In this document: one piece after another, positions 30,871-33,167 of the stretch | Layout of the letters: each line of letters begins with the position of its first letter | How positions within the stretch are numbered: position 1 is the first letter of the stretch | DNA from: SIG607 sp045614505 | Lineage (GTDB): Bacteria > Bacillota > Clostridia > Oscillospirales > Acutalibacteraceae | DNA: 33,167 nt | Direction of reading: 5' to 3' | Assembly: GCA_045614505.1 (NCBI GenBank) | Contig: JAZLDA010000023.1 | Span: forward strand, 1 to 33,167 | The notes under the pieces: model-generated | The model's input: the letters and a program-made list of their open reading frames with translations, nothing else | What the model was told of the DNA's origin: nothing | Database searches by the model: none | Position numbers and translations under genes: made by a program

Positions 30871-32430
30871 ATGACAACAACTATGCTCATAACAATACCT
30901 ATGCTTATCTGCTTTTTCGGACTTATGATAGGCGTAGGATTTTACTGCAGAAAGCACGCAACAAATGTTGACGGCTTCGTTCTGGGTGGCAGAAGTGTAG
31001 GCCCTTGGCTTACCGCCTTTGCTTTCGGCACCTCCTATTTTTCTGCCGTTATCTTTGTTGGGTATGCAGGTCAGTTCGGCTGGAACTTCGGTCTTGCTTC
31101 CACCTGGATTGGTCTGGGTAACGCCTTTATCGGCTCTCTCCTTGCCTGGACGGTATTGGGCAGAAGAACAAGGGTTATGACACAGCATTTAGGAAGTAAA
31201 ACAATGCCCGACTTCTTTGAGAAACGCTATGACTCTAAAAAATTAAAGGTTATTGCTTCCTTTATTGTATTTGTATTTCTTATTCCTTATACCGCATCTC
31301 TTTACAACGGTCTTTCCTCACTCTTTAATAATGTTTTTGCTATTGATTATTGGGTAATCGTTGTGGTTATGTCGTTGCTCACAGGCGTTTATGTTATTTT
31401 CGGTGGCTATATGGCAACCGCCATTAATGATTTTATTCAAGGCTTTATAATGCTTGTGGGAATTATTGCGGTTATTGCGTCGGTGCTGGTACAGAACGGC
31501 GGCTTTAACGCGGCAGTAGAGGCACTGGGTATAAAGGCCGGCAGTGAGTACACCTCAATGTTTGGCCCCAACCCCATATTCCTCTTCTTTGTGGTAATAC
31601 TGACTTCTCTCGGTACCTGGGGTCTTCCTCAGATGGTTGGTAAATTTTATTCCATTAAGGATGAGGATTCCATTAAGAAGGGAACCGTTATTTCCACAGT
31701 GTTTGCAATAGTGGTTGCAGGAGGTTGCTACTTTTTAGGCGGATTTGGCAGACTGTATGAGCCGGTTATGAAAAACGGCAAAGTGCTGTTTGACTCCATT
31801 ATTCCTACAATGATGAAGGAGCTTCCTGCCGTTGTGGTGGCTCTCGTTATTGTACTGGTACTGTCTGCATCTATGTCTACCCTTTCCTCTCTTGTGCTCA
31901 CTTCTGCATCTACTCTGACTCTGGATGTTGTTAAACCCGCAATTAAAAAGGAAATGAATGACAAAAAGAGCGTACTTATAATGAGAGTATTTATCGTTTT
32001 CTTTATTGTGATTTCCGCTGTTATTGCAATTCTTAAAGACAGCATCTGGGCAGAATCGGTATTTATTCCTCAGATGATGGGTGTATCCTGGGGAGCCTTG
32101 GCAGGTGCTTTTCTTGCTCCCTTTATGTACGGATTATACTGGAAAAAGACTACAAAGGCAGCTGTTGTATCAAGCTTTATTTTCGGTGTGGGTCTGGAAG
32201 TTATTCAGCTCTGCATAAGCGTTGGATGGTTTAATGTTGCAAATATTCCCGTTCTCAGCTTTGTATTTACAAATTCGCTTTATTCCGGCGTATTTGCAAT
32301 GGTAGGCGGACTTGTTCTTGTGCCCATTGTCAGCCTCTTTACACAAAAAACTCTACCCGAAAATATAGATGAAAAATTTGAGTGCTATAATCATACGGTT
32401 GTTACAAATAAAAAGGATTCTCTTGGATAA
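30871..32430 (+). CDS. Sodium:solute symporter (SSS family)
   Basis: 519 residues with about 13 membrane segments. SSS signatures include ATNVDGFVLGGRSVGPWLTAFAFGTS near the start (read as GGRSVGPW and FAFGTSYFSAV), GLPQMVGKFYSIKDE and the later VLSASMSTLSSLVLTSASTLT, whose Ser/Thr residues match the sodium-site helix. It takes up an organic solute with Na+. Next to the aryl-CoA operon and sharing its promoter layout, an aryl acid or aromatic metabolite is the likely cargo (inference). The frame opens at TTG 30808, inside the promoter. ATG 30871 with AAAGGA 8 nt upstream is the start, and the ATG at 30862 is inside the ribosome site. Confidence 0.93.
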   Translation: MTTTMLITIPMLICFFGLMIGVGFYCRKHATNVDGFVLGGRSVGPWLTAFAFGTSYFSAVIFVGYAGQFGWNFGLASTWIGLGNAFIGSLLAWTVLGRRTRVMTQHLGSKTMPDFFEKRYDSKKLKVIASFIVFVFLIPYTASLYNGLSSLFNNVFAIDYWVIVVVMSLLTGVYVIFGGYMATAINDFIQGFIMLVGIIAVIASVLVQNGGFNAAVEALGIKAGSEYTSMFGPNPIFLFFVVILTSLGTWGLPQMVGKFYSIKDEDSIKKGTVISTVFAIVVAGGCYFLGGFGRLYEPVMKNGKVLFDSIIPTMMKELPAVVVALVIVLVLSASMSTLSSLVLTSASTLTLDVVKPAIKKEMNDKKSVLIMRVFIVFFIVISAVIAILKDSIWAESVFIPQMMGVSWGALAGAFLAPFMYGLYWKKTTKAAVVSSFIFGVGLEVIQLCISVGWFNVANIPVLSFVFTNSLYSGVFAMVGGLVLVPIVSLFTQKTLPENIDEKFECYNHTVVTNKKDSLG

Positions 32431-32450
32431 AAACGAAAGTCAAACAAAAG

Positions 32451-32484
32451 CTCTGTTGGAAGCGAATCTTCCAACAGAGTTTTT
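32451..32484. terminator. Terminator between the symporter and the LysR gene
   Basis: Perfect 12-bp stem CTCTGTTGGAAG and its complement, loop CGAAT, then T5. The 3' end overlaps the LysR stop codon, so it works for both convergent genes. Confidence 0.9.
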
Positions 32485-33167
32485 AGTTTTCTTCCAACAA
32501 GGAGATAAAGTCCTTCATATAAGGGGAAAGCCACCTGTTTTTATGACAGAGAAGCTGGCTGTAATAGGTTTGCTCGGGAATAGAGGTTTCAATTTTAACC
32601 AGATAGCCTTCTTTAAGATGATTTTTGACTGCATATTCAGGGAGAAAAGCAATTCCCATTCCCTTATGGGCAAAGTTTGATATAATAGAGGTGCTGTCAA
32701 GCTCTATTGATTCATAAAGTTTCGCGTCAAACTGAGCCGCTATTTCCCTGAGTCTGTTATAACAAAAACCGCTATGCTCGGTAACGGCAAAATCATATTC
32801 GAAAATTTGCTGTGCAGTTACATTCTTTTTATATGCAAGGGGATGACAGGGGTCGCACAAAAAGAGTAGCTTTTCTTCTTTTTTGCAACAGCACACAAGG
32901 TCGGGGTCGGTGTTGAGACCTGCGGTTAAGTATACCATGTCTAACTGATTTTGTTTGAGCTGGCGCAACAGCTCGGTTGCTTCTGCGGTTTTTATTTTAA
33001 GAGTAATATCCCTGTGCTGTTCTTTAAATATGGGTAAAAGCTCTTGCAACGGACCTATAAGTAAAGATTCAAGCACTCCAACTCTAAGGGTACCGCTTAA
33101 ATGTACAGCATCTCTTCCTAAACTTTCTGCCTTTTCAAAAACGTGTAATATTTCATAAGCATAAAAG
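32483..33167 (-). CDS. LysR-family transcriptional regulator, 5' end outside window
   Basis: 227 residues visible; the frame runs off the right edge, so the helix-turn-helix is missing from the window. The visible part begins in the linker helix (AYEILHVFEKAESL) and continues into the periplasmic-binding-type effector domain, with LSGTLRVGVLESLL, LLRQLKQNQLDMVYLTAG, LCDPCHPLA, and a second half with MGIAFLPEYAV. A shorter frame from GTG 33076 is only the domain start. It converges on the symporter gene. It is the nearest candidate regulator for the CTTTA-N6-TAAAG sites 1.6 kb away. Confidence 0.9.
   Translation of the reverse strand, partial: FYAYEILHVFEKAESLGRDAVHLSGTLRVGVLESLLIGPLQELLPIFKEQHRDITLKIKTAEATELLRQLKQNQLDMVYLTAGLNTDPDLVCCCKKEEKLLFLCDPCHPLAYKKNVTAQQIFEYDFAVTEHSGFCYNRLREIAAQFDAKLYESIELDSTSIISNFAHKGMGIAFLPEYAVKNHLKEGYLVKIETSIPEQTYYSQLLCHKNRWLSPYMKDFISLLEEN

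Overview
The window looks like a chromosomal segment of a low-GC, Gram-positive anaerobe of class Clostridia. The signs are consensus sigma-A promoters (TTGACA, 17 bp, TATAAT), strong AGGAGG or GGTGA ribosome sites, a lipoprotein-anchored solute-binding protein, a PASTA kinase-like protein, an S11 carboxypeptidase-like protein, and oxygen-sensitive indolepyruvate:ferredoxin oxidoreductase. Family or genus cannot be fixed from sequence alone. No phage, IS transposase or CRISPR array is visible.

Layout. 1-2740: a partial SGNH hydrolase and a DUF1461 membrane protein (minus), then a membrane-anchored HtrA-type protease (plus). 2738-10497: a transport and regulation block with a TAXI-type TRAP transporter, an APC amino-acid permease and an ornithine-cyclodeaminase-like enzyme, each with its own minus-strand promoter. 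Divergent from these are an RpiR regulator and an EamA exporter. Palindromes in the RpiR/cyclodeaminase intergenic region suggest local control. 10530-11410: tRNA-Gln(CUG) and tRNA-Ala(GGC). The last 20 bp of the Ala gene are repeated 202 bp downstream around a GC-rich, hairpin-rich insert. A 5'-truncated SGNH hydrolase remnant follows. 11409-12383: a choloylglycine-hydrolase-family enzyme whose ribosome site lies inside a terminator-like hairpin.

12406-18485 is housekeeping: purC, an unknown membrane protein, trmL with a DUF1653 gene, and the glycolytic run pgk-tpiA-gpmI. 18590-24919 is envelope and signalling: a PASTA protein whose kinase domain has lost its catalytic residues, a metallophosphoesterase, an S11 peptidase-like protein with two of three active-site motifs altered, an overlapping membrane-anchored protein of unknown function, and a small polytopic membrane protein.

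24949-33167 holds an aryl-acid module. A five-gene minus-strand operon (acyl-CoA synthetase, iorA, iorB, paaK, tandem-ACT protein) is divergent from a sodium:solute symporter, with a partial LysR regulator beyond it. The two divergent promoters share an almost identical layout and carry the dyad CTTTA-N6-TAAAG overlapping each -10 box, with a third copy in the symporter leader. Together these genes could import an aryl acid, activate it to the CoA thioester and interconvert it with the aryl-pyruvate, either to salvage aromatic amino acids or to ferment them.
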